Shown here in pieces: positions 8,222 through 16,002 of a DNA stretch of 64,000 nucleotides. Source of the stretch: Qipengyuania polymorpha (GTDB lineage Bacteria; Pseudomonadota; Alphaproteobacteria; Sphingomonadales; Sphingomonadaceae); NCBI RefSeq assembly GCF_019711435.1, contig NZ_JAIGNK010000003.1, positions 124,001 through 188,000 of the forward strand, written 5' to 3'. The notes beneath the pieces were generated by a model. The model was not told the DNA's origin, did no database searches, and saw only the letters and a program-made list of their open reading frames with translations. How positions within the stretch are numbered: position 1 is the first letter of the stretch; every line of letters begins with the position of its first letter. The translations under genes were made by a program, and so were the position numbers.

Positions 8222-8418
8222 TCGGTCTCTCCCCCTCCGGTTTCCGGCTGTGTTTCCGCCTCAGGTGTCTCGTCAGGCATGCGCTGCTCGTCGAGCATCG
8301 AAGCGGCATCGTCGAGCGCTTCGGCTTCCTCCTGCGTGACGGGGCCAGGGTCGGCGCCCTCGGTGGAGGAATTGCAGGCAGCTAATGCCAGCACGGGCAG
8401 CAGGACGAGTCGCTTCAT
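8218..8418 (-). CDS. Small acidic lipoprotein at head of the acyl-CoA operon
   Basis: A 66-residue predicted lipoprotein: a basic start (MKRLVLLP), a short hydrophobic core and lipobox ALAAC, then an acidic tail rich in Glu, Asp, Pro and Thr. The ATG at 8418 gives a standard signal peptide; an earlier in-frame start at 8454 would put 12 residues before it. The stop overlaps the ATG of the acyl-CoA dehydrogenase by four bases, so the gene is co-translated with a cytoplasmic catabolic operon. That is an odd partner for a lipoprotein. Function is unknown. Confidence 0.65.
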   Translation of the reverse strand: MKRLVLLPVLALAACNSSTEGADPGPVTQEEAEALDDAASMLDEQRMPDETPEAETQPETGGGETE

Positions 8419-8464
8419 GGCGGCGATGCTATCTTCCAAAGTGATGTGCGACAAAGCCGCTACG

Positions 8465-8500
8465 GAAAAGGGCGGGCGGAGCCTTTGCTCCTGCCCGCCC
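8465..8500 (-). terminator. Rho-independent terminator after the 8.5-8.8 kb lipoprotein (minus strand)
   Basis: Read on the minus strand, an 8-bp GC stem (8493-8500 with 8470-8477) with an extended inner stem and one bulged base is followed by a run of four T residues (8466-8469). It ends the lipoprotein gene at 8518 and insulates the acyl-CoA operon that starts at 8418. Confidence 0.8.
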
Positions 8501-8517
8501 CCTTGTGACCGGTGCGC

Positions 8518-8805
8518 TTACTCGGGCGGGTCTTCGCCCATCGCGTCCATCGCGGCTTCTGCGGTGGCTGCGGCGCTGTCGCCTGCTGCTTCGACCGAGG
8601 CGGCTTCGGCTGCGCTCGGCGTGGTTTCGACTGGCTCGACGGCTGCCTCGGGGTCGGCGACGGGCTCTTCCTCGACCGTGGCCATGGCTTCATCGGCTGC
8701 GACTTCGACCGTGTCGGCTTCGGCTTCGGTCGAGGCATCGTCCGCGCTGCCGCAGGCGGCAAGGGCGAGGCTGGTGGCTGCAACGGCAGCGATACGGAAC
8801 TTCAT
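8518..8805 (-). CDS. Small Ala/Glu-rich lipoprotein
   Basis: A 95-residue predicted lipoprotein with signal MKFRIAAVAATSLALAAC and a mature part composed almost entirely of Ala, Glu, Asp, Val, Thr and Pro. It resembles the tandem acidic pair at 2.1-2.7 kb in size, MKF start, LAAC lipobox and acidic helix-forming tail, so it may be a more distant member of the same group. The ATG at 8805 follows an AAGGAGAACAAG ribosome site. It is transcribed divergently from recQ and closed by a strong terminator, so it is a stand-alone unit. Function is unknown. Confidence 0.72.
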   Translation of the reverse strand: MKFRIAAVAATSLALAACGSADDASTEAEADTVEVAADEAMATVEEEPVADPEAAVEPVETTPSAAEAASVEAAGDSAAATAEAAMDAMGEDPPE

Positions 8806-8919
8806 CTTGTTCTCCTTCAATAGGCTGTGAGCCGTGGTTAATCGCTTGTTTGCGACTTCGCCAAGGGAAAATGTACCTGCGGCGGTTGCGCGCGGCGCGC
8901 CGTGTGGCAACAGGGGCGA

Positions 8920-10695
8920 ATGGTCGCAACACTCGACAACGCCCGCGAAGCCCTGCGCGCCACGTTCGGCTTCGACGATTTTCGCGGGCGGCAGCACGAG
9001 GTGGTGGAGCGCACGCTGGCAGGCCAGTCGAGCCTCGCGGTCATGCCGACCGGCGCGGGCAAGTCGCTCACCTACCAGCTTCCCGCGGTCATGCTGGAGG
9101 GGACCTGCGTCGTCATCAGCCCGCTCATCGCGCTAATGCACGACCAGTTGAGGAGCGCGCGCGCCAATGGCATCCGCGCTGCAACGCTGACCAGCGCCGA
9201 TGCCGACTGGCGCGAGACGCAGGACGCCTACCGCGCGGGCGAATTGGACCTGCTCTATGTCGCTCCCGAACGCGCGAGCCAGCCGCAGTTCCGCGACTTT
9301 CTGGGCTCGGCACGGATAGCGCTGTTCGCGGTGGACGAGGCGCATTGCGTATCGGAATGGGGCCACGATTTCCGCCCCGACTACCGCATGCTGCGCCCGC
9401 TGATGGATGCTTTCCCGGAGGTGCCTCGCCTCGCGCTGACCGCGACGGCAGACCGGCAAACACGCGGCGATGTGCTGACCCAGCTCGGTATTCCCGAAGA
9501 TGGGCTTGTGCTGGCCGGTTTCGACCGCCCCAATATTCGCTACACCATCCGCCACCGCGACAATCCGGTGCGCCAGATTGCCACGCTGATGACCGAGCGG
9601 CCCGGCCCCGGCATCGTCTACGCCCAGACACGCAAAAAGGTGGAGGACCTCGCCGAAAAGCTCGCCGCTTCAACGGGCCGCGAGGTCTTGCCCTATCATG
9701 CCGGCCTGGCGCCGGAGACACGCGCCGCAAACCAGGCCGCCTTCGTGGCCAGTGAGGACATGGTCATCGTCGCCACCGTCGCCTTCGGGATGGGCATCGA
9801 CAAACCCGACGTCCGCTTCGTCGCGCATGTCGGCGTGCCCAAGTCGATCGAGGCCTATTACCAGGAGACAGGCCGCGCGGGCCGCGACGGGGACCCTTCG
9901 GCTGCCACCATGTTCTGGGGCGCGGGCGACTTCGCCACCGCGCGCTCGAGGCTGGCAGAAGTCGACGAGGACCGCCGCAATGCCGAGCGCGCGCGGCTCG
10001 ATGCGCTGGCAGGGCTTGTCGAAACGCCGCATTGCCGCCGCGCCGTGCTGCTGCGCCATTTCGGCGAGAACCCGCCCGAGACTTGCGGCAATTGCGACAA
10101 CTGCCTCGACGCGCCCGATCTCACCAATGTGACTGAGCTGGCGCGCAAGCTGCTGTCCGCCGTTTACCGCACGGGGCAGAGCTTCGGCATGGGACACCTC
10201 CAAAAAGTCCTGACCGGCGCAGAGGACGACCGCATCCGCCAGCGCGGTCACGATAAGCTCAGTGTCTACGGGATCGTCGAGGGCGATGACGCGCGGCTGC
10301 TCCAGCCCTTGGGGCGCGCCCTGCAGGCCCGCGGCGACTTGCTGCCGACCGAGCACGGCGGCCTCGCGCTGGGTGGCAGCGCGCGCGAAATCCTCAAAGG
10401 GACACGCGAGGTCGAAATCGTTGTACCGCCCAAGCGGCAGCGTCGCTCCCGCCGCGGAGGCGACGAAGCCAATCCCGTTGGCGACCCGCTGTTCGAAGCC
10501 TTGCGCGAATTGCGTCGCGAGCTCGCCAGCGAAGCGCAGGTCCCCCCCTACGTCATCTTCCACGACAGCACCCTGCGCGAAATGGCCGCGACCCGCCCTG
10601 CCAGCATCGCGGCACTGGGACAGGTGGGCGGGGTCGGTGCCAAGAAGCTGGAGGCCTATGGCGAGCGCTTCCTCATGGAGATTGCCCGCCACTGA
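8920..10695 (+). CDS. recQ: ATP-dependent DNA helicase RecQ
   Basis: A 591-residue superfamily 2 3'-to-5' DNA helicase acting in recombination and replication-fork repair. In order: helicase core with Walker A TGAGKS (about 44-49) and Walker B DEAH (about 139-142), second RecA-like domain with QETGRAGRDG, the RecQ-Ct zinc site (an HCRR segment followed by CGNCDNC), winged helix, and a C-terminal HRDC-like segment rich in Arg. I chose the ATG at 8920, seven bases after a CAGGGGCGA site, over a GTG 18 bases upstream. The gene is divergent from the 8.5 kb lipoprotein and is followed by the SPFH gene in the same direction. Confidence 0.96.
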   Translation: MVATLDNAREALRATFGFDDFRGRQHEVVERTLAGQSSLAVMPTGAGKSLTYQLPAVMLEGTCVVISPLIALMHDQLRSARANGIRAATLTSADADWRETQDAYRAGELDLLYVAPERASQPQFRDFLGSARIALFAVDEAHCVSEWGHDFRPDYRMLRPLMDAFPEVPRLALTATADRQTRGDVLTQLGIPEDGLVLAGFDRPNIRYTIRHRDNPVRQIATLMTERPGPGIVYAQTRKKVEDLAEKLAASTGREVLPYHAGLAPETRAANQAAFVASEDMVIVATVAFGMGIDKPDVRFVAHVGVPKSIEAYYQETGRAGRDGDPSAATMFWGAGDFATARSRLAEVDEDRRNAERARLDALAGLVETPHCRRAVLLRHFGENPPETCGNCDNCLDAPDLTNVTELARKLLSAVYRTGQSFGMGHLQKVLTGAEDDRIRQRGHDKLSVYGIVEGDDARLLQPLGRALQARGDLLPTEHGGLALGGSAREILKGTREVEIVVPPKRQRRSRRGGDEANPVGDPLFEALRELRRELASEAQVPPYVIFHDSTLREMAATRPASIAALGQVGGVGAKKLEAYGERFLMEIARH

Positions 10696-10723
10696 CCGGT
10701 TCCGATTGACAAAGGTAAGATTC

Positions 10724-10751
10724 GATATAAATATGATATCATGTTTATATC
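10724..10751. promoter_or_regulatory. 28-bp near-perfect AT-rich palindrome in the SPFH gene promoter
   Basis: The 28 bases 10724-10751 match their own reverse complement except for one symmetric mismatch pair (10732/10743), centred between 10737 and 10738. A TTGACA box lies at 10706-10711, and the palindrome contains TATAAA and TATGAT candidates for the -10 element, so a bound protein would block RNA polymerase. The translation start is 16 bases downstream. The region is much richer in A and T than its surroundings. The ribbon-helix-helix protein encoded two genes on (11698-11892) is the obvious candidate to bind here; that link is inference. Confidence 0.65.
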
Positions 10752-10766
10752 ACAGGGGAACCTCAT

Positions 10767-11678
10767 ATGTCGGTCGAACTTTCCGGAATGAAGACCAGCC
10801 GCGAGACCGCGGCGAAGAGCTTCAACGGTTACATCATGCTTCTCGTTCTGGTCGCGGTGCTCGCCGTACTTGCGTTCCTCATTCCCGGCATGGTGCCGGC
10901 TGACGGATCGCCCAAGATCGCCAAGCTCGCCTTCGCAGGCACTCTCGTGCTTTCGCTGATCGGCGTTCTGATCCTCGCTTCCGGCTTCTTCATGATCCAG
11001 CCGAACCAGGCTGCGGTCATCACGCTGTTCGGCGAATACAAGGGGTCCGAGCGCACCGAGGGGCTGCGCTGGGTATGGCCGTGGATGGGCAAGAACAAGA
11101 TCTCGGCACGCGCGCACAACATCCATTCCGAACGCGTGAAGATCAACGATCTGCGCGGCAACCCGATCGAGATCGCCTGCAACGTCGTGTGGCGCGTGCG
11201 CGACACCGCACAGGCCAGCTTCGACGTCGACGACTACAAGGAGTTCGTGAACATCCAGATCGAGGCAGGCCTGCGCACGGTCGGCTCGCGCCATCCCTAT
11301 GATGATTTCGAGGGCGAGGAAGTGACGCTGCGCGGCGGGGCCGAGGTGGTCAACCGCGAGCTGCTCGAAGAACTCAACGACCGGCTGCAGGTCGCGGGCG
11401 TGGTGGTCGACGAGGCGGGCCTAACCCACCTTGCCTATGCCAGCGAAATTGCCAGCGCCATGCTCAAGCGCCAGCAAGCCGATGCCATCATTGCGGCGCG
11501 CGCCAAGATCGTGCTGGGCGCAGTGGGCATGGTCGAGGATGCGCTGACCAAGTTATCGCAAGACAACATCGTCGAACTCGACGATGAACGGCGTGCAGCG
11601 ATGGTCTCGAACCTCCTGGTCGTACTCTGCGGCGAAAAGGACGCGCATCCGGTGGTCAACGCCGGTTCGATTTACTGA
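10767..11678 (+). CDS. SPFH (stomatin/prohibitin-like) membrane protein
   Basis: A 303-residue protein with two hydrophobic helices (about 21-41 and 52-75) followed by an SPFH/Band-7 domain (about 76-270) of the slipin type. The junction [16 protein letters not shown] is the usual entry to this domain. SPFH proteins oligomerise on membranes and organise lipid microdomains or bind membrane proteases. The ATG at 10767 follows CACAGGGGAACC. It is co-oriented with a small ribbon-helix-helix gene 19 bases downstream, and its promoter contains a long palindrome, suggesting a regulated two-gene unit. I see no NfeD or FtsH partner next to it. Confidence 0.88.
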   Translation: MSVELSGMKTSRETAAKSFNGYIMLLVLVAVLAVLAFLIPGMVPADGSPKIAKLAFAGTLVLSLIGVLILASGFFMIQPNQAAVITLFGEYKGSERTEGLRWVWPWMGKNKISARAHNIHSERVKINDLRGNPIEIACNVVWRVRDTAQASFDVDDYKEFVNIQIEAGLRTVGSRHPYDDFEGEEVTLRGGAEVVNRELLEELNDRLQVAGVVVDEAGLTHLAYASEIASAMLKRQQADAIIAARAKIVLGAVGMVEDALTKLSQDNIVELDDERRAAMVSNLLVVLCGEKDAHPVVNAGSIY

Positions 11679-11697
11679 GCGAGCGCCCAAGGGTCCG

Positions 11698-11892
11698 ATG
11701 GCACAGAAGAAAGCCTTCGCCTTGCGTCTCGACCCGGCGGTACACGCCGCGGTCGAGCGCCTGGCAGCAGACGAATTGCGCAGCGCCAATGCGCAGATCG
11801 AAATGCTACTACGCGAAGCGCTCGCCAAGCGCGGGATCGAGGTCAAGCACAGCCCCGCCCCGCGCCGGGGTCGTCCGCCCTCCGACAATTAG
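11698..11892 (+). CDS. Ribbon-helix-helix (Arc/MetJ-type) DNA-binding protein
   Basis: A 64-residue protein with the ribbon-helix-helix layout: a short strand (KKAFALRLD), helix A (PAVHAAVERLAADEL) and helix B (SANAQIEMLLREALAKRG), then a basic tail (RRGRPPSD) that could add DNA contacts. The ATG at 11698 lies 19 bases after the SPFH stop, so the two are probably co-transcribed. Proteins of this fold bind inverted repeats as dimers or tetramers and often repress their own operon, so the 28-bp palindrome upstream of the SPFH gene is a plausible target. No toxin-like gene is adjacent, arguing against an ordinary toxin-antitoxin role. Confidence 0.82.
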   Translation: MAQKKAFALRLDPAVHAAVERLAADELRSANAQIEMLLREALAKRGIEVKHSPAPRRGRPPSDN

Positions 11893-11960
11893 CCGCAGCG
11901 AAGCGGTTTGCGGGGATGGCGGTAAGGCAGATATTAACCTTTCCATCATAAACCCGCCCA

Positions 11961-12068
11961 ATGGCCAAGCCATTTGCCTCGAACCCCCATCGCTTTCCCG
12001 AGTGGATTGTGGGCGCGGTTGCGGCAGCTTCGGTCGGTCTCATCCCCTTCGCCGCGCTTTTCCTCTGA
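11961..12068 (+). CDS. Possible 35-residue membrane microprotein
   Basis: A short open frame from ATG at 11961 to TGA at 12066-12068. The product starts MAKPFASNPHRFPEW and continues into a hydrophobic, Ala/Val/Leu/Phe-rich stretch of about 20 residues that could span a membrane once. It lies between the ribbon-helix-helix gene and the zinc-finger gene in a region with no other gene. There is no good ribosome-binding site, so the call rests on the N-terminal charge followed by one membrane helix. It could be chance. Confidence 0.35.
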   Translation: MAKPFASNPHRFPEWIVGAVAAASVGLIPFAALFL

Positions 12069-12116
12069 CGGAACGCCTCGAGGCCTCCGCCCGTTGAGCG
12101 GGCAAAGGAGTTTCCC

Positions 12117-12380
12117 ATGGCAGGCGGATGGGCGCGCGACGGCGCCGTTCAGGACCAGATCGACGACACCGTAAGCGACGCAGTCAGCGCGGCGCGCGCC
12201 CGCATGCCGAAAGGCGACAGCGCGAAATATTGCGACGAATGCGGCGAGCCTATCCCCGAAAGGCGGCGCAAGGCGCTTCCCGGCGTGCGCACCTGTGTCG
12301 AGTGCCAGTCGGGCCGCGATGCCGCCACCCGCCAGTCGGGCATCAACCGCCGCGGCAGCAAGGACAGCCAGTTGCGCTGA
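12117..12380 (+). CDS. DksA/TraR-type C4 zinc-finger protein
   Basis: An 87-residue protein of the TraR/YbiI group: a charged helical N-terminus with a DQIDD segment, then a zinc finger CDEC-X17-CVEC with the typical GEPIPERR spacer, then a basic tail. Relatives bind in the RNA polymerase secondary channel and alter initiation; short members lack the long coiled coil of DksA. The ATG at 12117 follows a strong AAAGGAG site. It lies 27 bases before the phosphatidylserine decarboxylase gene on the same strand, so they may be co-transcribed, although no functional link is known. Confidence 0.87.
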   Translation: MAGGWARDGAVQDQIDDTVSDAVSAARARMPKGDSAKYCDECGEPIPERRRKALPGVRTCVECQSGRDAATRQSGINRRGSKDSQLR

Positions 12381-12407
12381 GGCGCGCTGCCACTAAGGAC
12401 AAATTCC

Positions 12408-13268
12408 ATGACATCCCCCTTCATCTGGCTCCAGCATGCCCTGCCGCATCATCTCGTCTCGCGCGGGGCGGGCAAGATTGCCTCGTCCGAGGTGCCTTTC
12501 CTCAAGGACCTGCTGATTCGCCGCTTCATCGATGCCTATGATGTCGACATGAGCGAAGCGGCGCGCGGTATCGACGAATACAAGAGCTTCAACGACTTCT
12601 TCACGCGCGAGCTGAAGCCCGGGATGCGTCCACTGGCCGATACTTCGACGCATATCCTCAGCCCTGCCGACGGCGCGGTAAGCCAGATTGGCACGATCGA
12701 GGAGGGTCGCATATTCCAGGCCAAGGGGCGGCACTTCACGGCAGCGCAGCTGCTCGGCGGGGACGAGGATGCGGCCAGGCGCTTCGAAGGCGGCCAGTTC
12801 GCCACCATCTACCTCTCCCCGCGCGATTATCACCGCGTCCACATGCCCGCAGCGGGCTCGCTCGCTTCCACCACTTATGTGCCGGGCGAGCTGTTCTCGG
12901 TGAACCAGGTGACGGCGGAGAATGTCGACGGGCTGTTTGCGCGCAACGAGCGGCTTGCCTGCCTCTTTACCGGTCCCGACGGTGTCTTCGCCAGCGTCAT
13001 GGTCGGCGCGATGATTGTCGCCGGTATCGAGACCGTATGGTCTGGCCTCGTCGAGACGCATCACCCCAAGCTGGTGCGCGAGAGTTTCGACCCGGGCGCG
13101 CATGATTTGGACGCAGGCGACGAGATGGGCCGCTTCATCCTCGGCTCGACCGTGGTGCTGCTGTTCGAACCCGGCCGGGTCGCGTGGGACGAGAGTTTGA
13201 AGGCGGGCGATGCCGTCCGCATGGGACAGGCCATCGGCAAGCGGCTTCAGCCGAACGCGGGCGCGTAG
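12408..13268 (+). CDS. psd: Phosphatidylserine decarboxylase proenzyme
   Basis: The enzyme decarboxylates phosphatidylserine to phosphatidylethanolamine at the inner membrane. The 286-residue proenzyme carries the self-cleavage motif LGST (245-248); cleavage between Gly246 and Ser247 produces the pyruvoyl cofactor. The YLSPRDYHRVHMP segment is the conserved active-site region. The length and motif indicate the proteobacterial type I enzyme. Its 3' end overlaps the last 22 bases of a convergent GNAT gene. No phosphatidylserine synthase gene is adjacent in this window. Confidence 0.96.
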   Translation: MTSPFIWLQHALPHHLVSRGAGKIASSEVPFLKDLLIRRFIDAYDVDMSEAARGIDEYKSFNDFFTRELKPGMRPLADTSTHILSPADGAVSQIGTIEEGRIFQAKGRHFTAAQLLGGDEDAARRFEGGQFATIYLSPRDYHRVHMPAAGSLASTTYVPGELFSVNQVTAENVDGLFARNERLACLFTGPDGVFASVMVGAMIVAGIETVWSGLVETHHPKLVRESFDPGAHDLDAGDEMGRFILGSTVVLLFEPGRVAWDESLKAGDAVRMGQAIGKRLQPNAGA

Positions 13269-13747
13269 GTCACTGTTCCGCTGGGCGCTTCGCCCTCCAT
13301 CACCAAGCGCTGGAAATATTCTGCGGGCGGTCCCGGATAGGAAAGCTCAGGGTCGTGTTCGAAGCCGAAGCGGCTGTAATAGGCAGGCTCACCCAGCAGC
13401 ACGATGCCCTTCGCGCCCATTTCGCGCATGTCGGCAATCGCGCGCTGCATGAGGCGCAGCCCGACACCTTCGCGCTGGTGGGCGGGCAATACGCTGATGG
13501 GGCCGAGGCCGTACCAGCCGGTGCTGCCGCCGGAAATCGTGACTGGAGAGACGGCGACGTGGCCGACAATGCGTTCTCCGTCTTCGGCTACCAACGATAG
13601 CGTCAGGTCGCCGTCGCTGCGCAATTTCTCGACGATTTGCACCTCGCTCCCGTCGCTATGTTCGACTTCGGCGAACGCGGCATCAGTGACGACGCCGATT
13701 TGCGCGTGGTCGGAAGGCTTTTCAGGACGGATAGTCAGCGCGCTCAT
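13247..13747 (-). CDS. GNAT family N-acetyltransferase
   Basis: A 166-residue acetyl-CoA-dependent N-acetyltransferase. The acetyl-CoA loop QREGVG follows the GLGPISVLPAH strand, which is the standard motif A of the fold, and the C-terminal part contains YYSRFGFEHD, typical of the YhbS-like subgroup. The acceptor substrate is unknown. The start at 13747 overlaps the stop of ribA (13744) on the same strand, so the two are co-translated, while its 3' end overlaps the convergent psd gene by 22 bases. Confidence 0.9.
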   Translation of the reverse strand: MSALTIRPEKPSDHAQIGVVTDAAFAEVEHSDGSEVQIVEKLRSDGDLTLSLVAEDGERIVGHVAVSPVTISGGSTGWYGLGPISVLPAHQREGVGLRLMQRAIADMREMGAKGIVLLGEPAYYSRFGFEHDPELSYPGPPAEYFQRLVMEGEAPSGTVTYAPAFG

Positions 13748-14766
13748 GGGAGAATGTGTCCTGCCCGGTCGCGCTTGGTCGCGAGGTAGCGCGCGTTGTG
13801 CGGATTGTCGGGGAGCGAGTGGGGCACGCGTTCGGCAACGCTCACCCCGGTCGCCTCGAGCGCGTCGACCTTGGCAGGATTGTTGGTCATCAGCCGGATC
13901 TCCTTCACACCGAGCAAGTCGAGCATACGCGCGGCGGTGGGGAAATCACGCGCTTCATCGGGCAGGCCGAGCCGGGTATTCGCATCGACCGTGTCGAACC
14001 CCTGGTCCTGCAGCCGATAGGCGCGCAGCTTGTTGACGAGGCCGATGCCGCGCCCTTCCTGCCGCATATAGAGCAGCACGCCCCAGCCGCCCTTCTCCGC
14101 CTCTTCCGCCATCGCCTGGAGGGCAGCATCGAGCTGCGGGCCGCAGTCGCATTTGAGGCTGCCGAGAATATCTCCGGTCAAGCATTCGGAATGCAGGCGC
14201 ACCAGCGGCGGGCTGGAGGAATCTTCCTTGCCGATGACGAGCGCGACATGCTCGCGCGTGTCGTCCGGGCTGCGGAAAGCGACGATGCGCGCACCTTCGG
14301 CCGCCGCGACCGGCAGCTTCGCACGTGTTGCAATGCGCAGGCGCGAAGGGTCGGAAAAAGCTTCGACATCGCTCGCCTTCAGGCAGGCAGCCTCTCCCGA
14401 ACCTTCAGGCGCGACTAGAAAGGCAGGGAGAATACCCGCGATACGCGCCAGTTCGAGCGCGGCACGCGCCTGCTCTTCCCATCCGAGTTCAAGCGCCTTG
14501 AACGGGCCCTTGAGCGGGCTTTGCAAATCGAGCGCCGGGTCCGCGACCGCCAGCGCTGCGGGCAAATCGAAAACCTCCGCCCCGCGCATCAACACTGGCT
14601 GGCGCGGTACGGCCGCCTCGCGCTGGTTGGCGAGTTTGAGCGTCGCCGCCCGGCTGGCCGAAACCAGCATGGCCTCTCCCGACACATCGGAGAACGCGGT
14701 CTCCACCGGCTGCAACAGCGGCGCGCCCTCGATGGCGAGCGGCCAGCCGTGGCGCAGCGCGTCCAC
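13744..14766 (-). CDS. ribA: GTP cyclohydrolase II with degenerate N-terminal RibB-like region
   Basis: The enzyme opens GTP to the first riboflavin precursor. The C-terminal ~200 residues hold the zinc-binding cysteines in CLTGDILGSLKCDCG and the catalytic QEGRGIGL segment. The N-terminal ~130 residues begin AVDALRHGWPLAIEG, which follows the start of 3,4-dihydroxybutanone-phosphate synthase (RibB), but the acidic metal-binding stretch of RibB is not visible, so that half looks inactive. The start is uncertain: the frame has no ATG near its beginning; a GTG at 14766 is used here, and an unusual start nearer 14800 next to the xthA stop is possible. It overlaps the GNAT gene by four bases. Confidence 0.88.
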   Translation of the reverse strand: MDALRHGWPLAIEGAPLLQPVETAFSDVSGEAMLVSASRAATLKLANQREAAVPRQPVLMRGAEVFDLPAALAVADPALDLQSPLKGPFKALELGWEEQARAALELARIAGILPAFLVAPEGSGEAACLKASDVEAFSDPSRLRIATRAKLPVAAAEGARIVAFRSPDDTREHVALVIGKEDSSSPPLVRLHSECLTGDILGSLKCDCGPQLDAALQAMAEEAEKGGWGVLLYMRQEGRGIGLVNKLRAYRLQDQGFDTVDANTRLGLPDEARDFPTAARMLDLLGVKEIRLMTNNPAKVDALEATGVSVAERVPHSLPDNPHNARYLATKRDRAGHILP

Positions 14767-14801
14767 CGCCAGCGCCGCGCGCCGCGAAGGAGAGGGCTCG
14801 C

Positions 14802-15593
14802 TCAGATGTCGAACTCCGTCACCAGCGGCACATGGTCCGACGGCTTTTCCCAGTCGCGCGCATATTCGTGGACCGAGTGGGCACTCGCCTGCTTCGCCAG
14901 CTCGGGGCTCGCCCACATATGGTCGAGACGGCGGCCGCGATCGTTCGCCTTCCAGTCCTTCGCGCGGTAACTCCACCAGCTGTAATAGCGCTCGGGCGCC
15001 TTGATGTGCTCGCGCCCGATGTCGGACCAGCCATGCGCATCCATGAAGCGCTGCAGGCTCTCGACTTCGATAGGCGTGTGGCTGACGACCTTCAGCAGCT
15101 GCTTGTGGTTCCACACATCGCTTTCGAGCGGAGCGATGTTGAAGTCGCCGACGATAAGTGTCGGACGATCGATGGCATCGGCCCAGCGCGTCATACGCTC
15201 GAGGAAGTCGAGCTTCTGGCCGAATTTCACGTTCTTCTCGCGGTCGGGCTCGTCGCCGCCCGCGGGTACATAGACGTTCTCGATAATCATCCCGTCATGC
15301 TCGGGAAGCTCGACACCGACGTGCCGCGCTTCGCCATTGTCCTGCCAGTCGTGGCGCGAGAATTCGCGCAAGGGAAGGCGGCTGACCGTGGCCACGCCGT
15401 GATAGCCCTTCTGACCATGCACGGCGACATGTTCGTATCCCAGCGCCTTGAAGGCCTTGTAGGGAAACTGGTGCTCCTGGCACTTGATTTCCTGAAGACA
15501 GAGTACGTCGGGCGAGGTCTCCTTCAGGAAACGCTCGACGATAGGCATGCGAAGGCGGACGGAATTGATATTCCAGGTAGCGACAGAAACCAT
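14802..15593 (-). CDS. xthA: Exodeoxyribonuclease III
   Basis: A 263-residue AP endonuclease/3'-5' exonuclease of the exonuclease III family, acting in base-excision repair. Visible signatures are the N-terminal ATWNINSVR, the metal-binding Glu in CLQEIKCQ, GDFNIAP, and the C-terminal SDHVPLV with the catalytic Asp-His. Two ATGs six bases apart (15599 and 15593) are possible; I use the second because family proteins begin with MVSVATWN-like sequence. Neither has a strong ribosome site. It is the first gene of a minus-strand run leading into ribA and a GNAT. Confidence 0.94.
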   Translation of the reverse strand: MVSVATWNINSVRLRMPIVERFLKETSPDVLCLQEIKCQEHQFPYKAFKALGYEHVAVHGQKGYHGVATVSRLPLREFSRHDWQDNGEARHVGVELPEHDGMIIENVYVPAGGDEPDREKNVKFGQKLDFLERMTRWADAIDRPTLIVGDFNIAPLESDVWNHKQLLKVVSHTPIEVESLQRFMDAHGWSDIGREHIKAPERYYSWWSYRAKDWKANDRGRRLDHMWASPELAKQASAHSVHEYARDWEKPSDHVPLVTEFDI

Positions 15594-16002
15594 GGCCATC
15601 GGATAGGGGGCGTTGGCGCGAGGGTCTAGGTGAAGTTTTTTGTTTTGCGCCCTCAAACGCCGGGCGCCGCACATACGTGCGGCTTGGCTTCGGCCTAACC
15701 GGCCGACGCGCGGTCGCGCTTTGGCTGCCGCGACCAAGAACCGGGCCGGACGAGCCCGCGGAGGCGGGCTCGAAACACAAAAGCGCACAAAAAACCCTCA
15801 AGCCGGGGGCATTGGCTTGAGGGTTCCTTGTGAGCGTTCGTCACGCTTGGATACCGAGCGACATTTGGATCGGTCAATCAACAGGGGGGAAATTGCCGAC
15901 CGCCGTCTCGATAGCCCCATTTTTAGGCCCCTTTGGCTTGCTGCTCAATGAACATTCGCCTTCAGCGAATCGCACAAGCCAAACGGTTCGTCGCCGAAGC
16001 GT
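15594..16002. other. 409-base gap containing a chain of hairpins, no protein gene seen
   Basis: Between xthA and lolA there is no open frame I would accept. Three stable stem-loops occur in a row: 15666-15683 (7-bp stem, ATAC loop), 15712-15735 (7-bp stem) and 15751-15772 (9-bp stem, GGAG loop), followed by the intrinsic terminator at 15789-15823. The part from 15824 to 16002 holds the tail of the lolA transcript and shows nothing further that I recognise. The hairpins could be a structured RNA, an intergenic repeat family, or the 5' leader of xthA. Confidence 0.6.
15789..15823 (-). terminator. Rho-independent terminator on the minus strand, downstream of lolA
   Basis: A perfect 10-bp stem (15795-15804 with 15814-15823) with a 9-base loop is followed, on the minus strand, by six T residues. 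It lies 180 bases after the lolA stop at 16003, an unusually long 3' untranslated stretch unless a separate small RNA ends here. Confidence 0.85.

Noticed and set aside
4670..8830. Two long plus-strand frames (653 and 634 codons)
   Set aside because: Antisense to the acyl-CoA operon; their composition (His, Arg, Ala, Gly-rich) is typical of shadows and no ribosome site or motif is present.
11698..11892. Antitoxin of a toxin-antitoxin pair
   Set aside because: The neighbouring genes encode an SPFH protein and a zinc-finger protein; no toxin-sized gene with a toxin fold is adjacent.
15695..15877. A 60-codon minus-strand frame in the xthA-lolA gap
   Set aside because: It runs through the terminator stem and hairpins, so its open state reflects the structure rather than coding.
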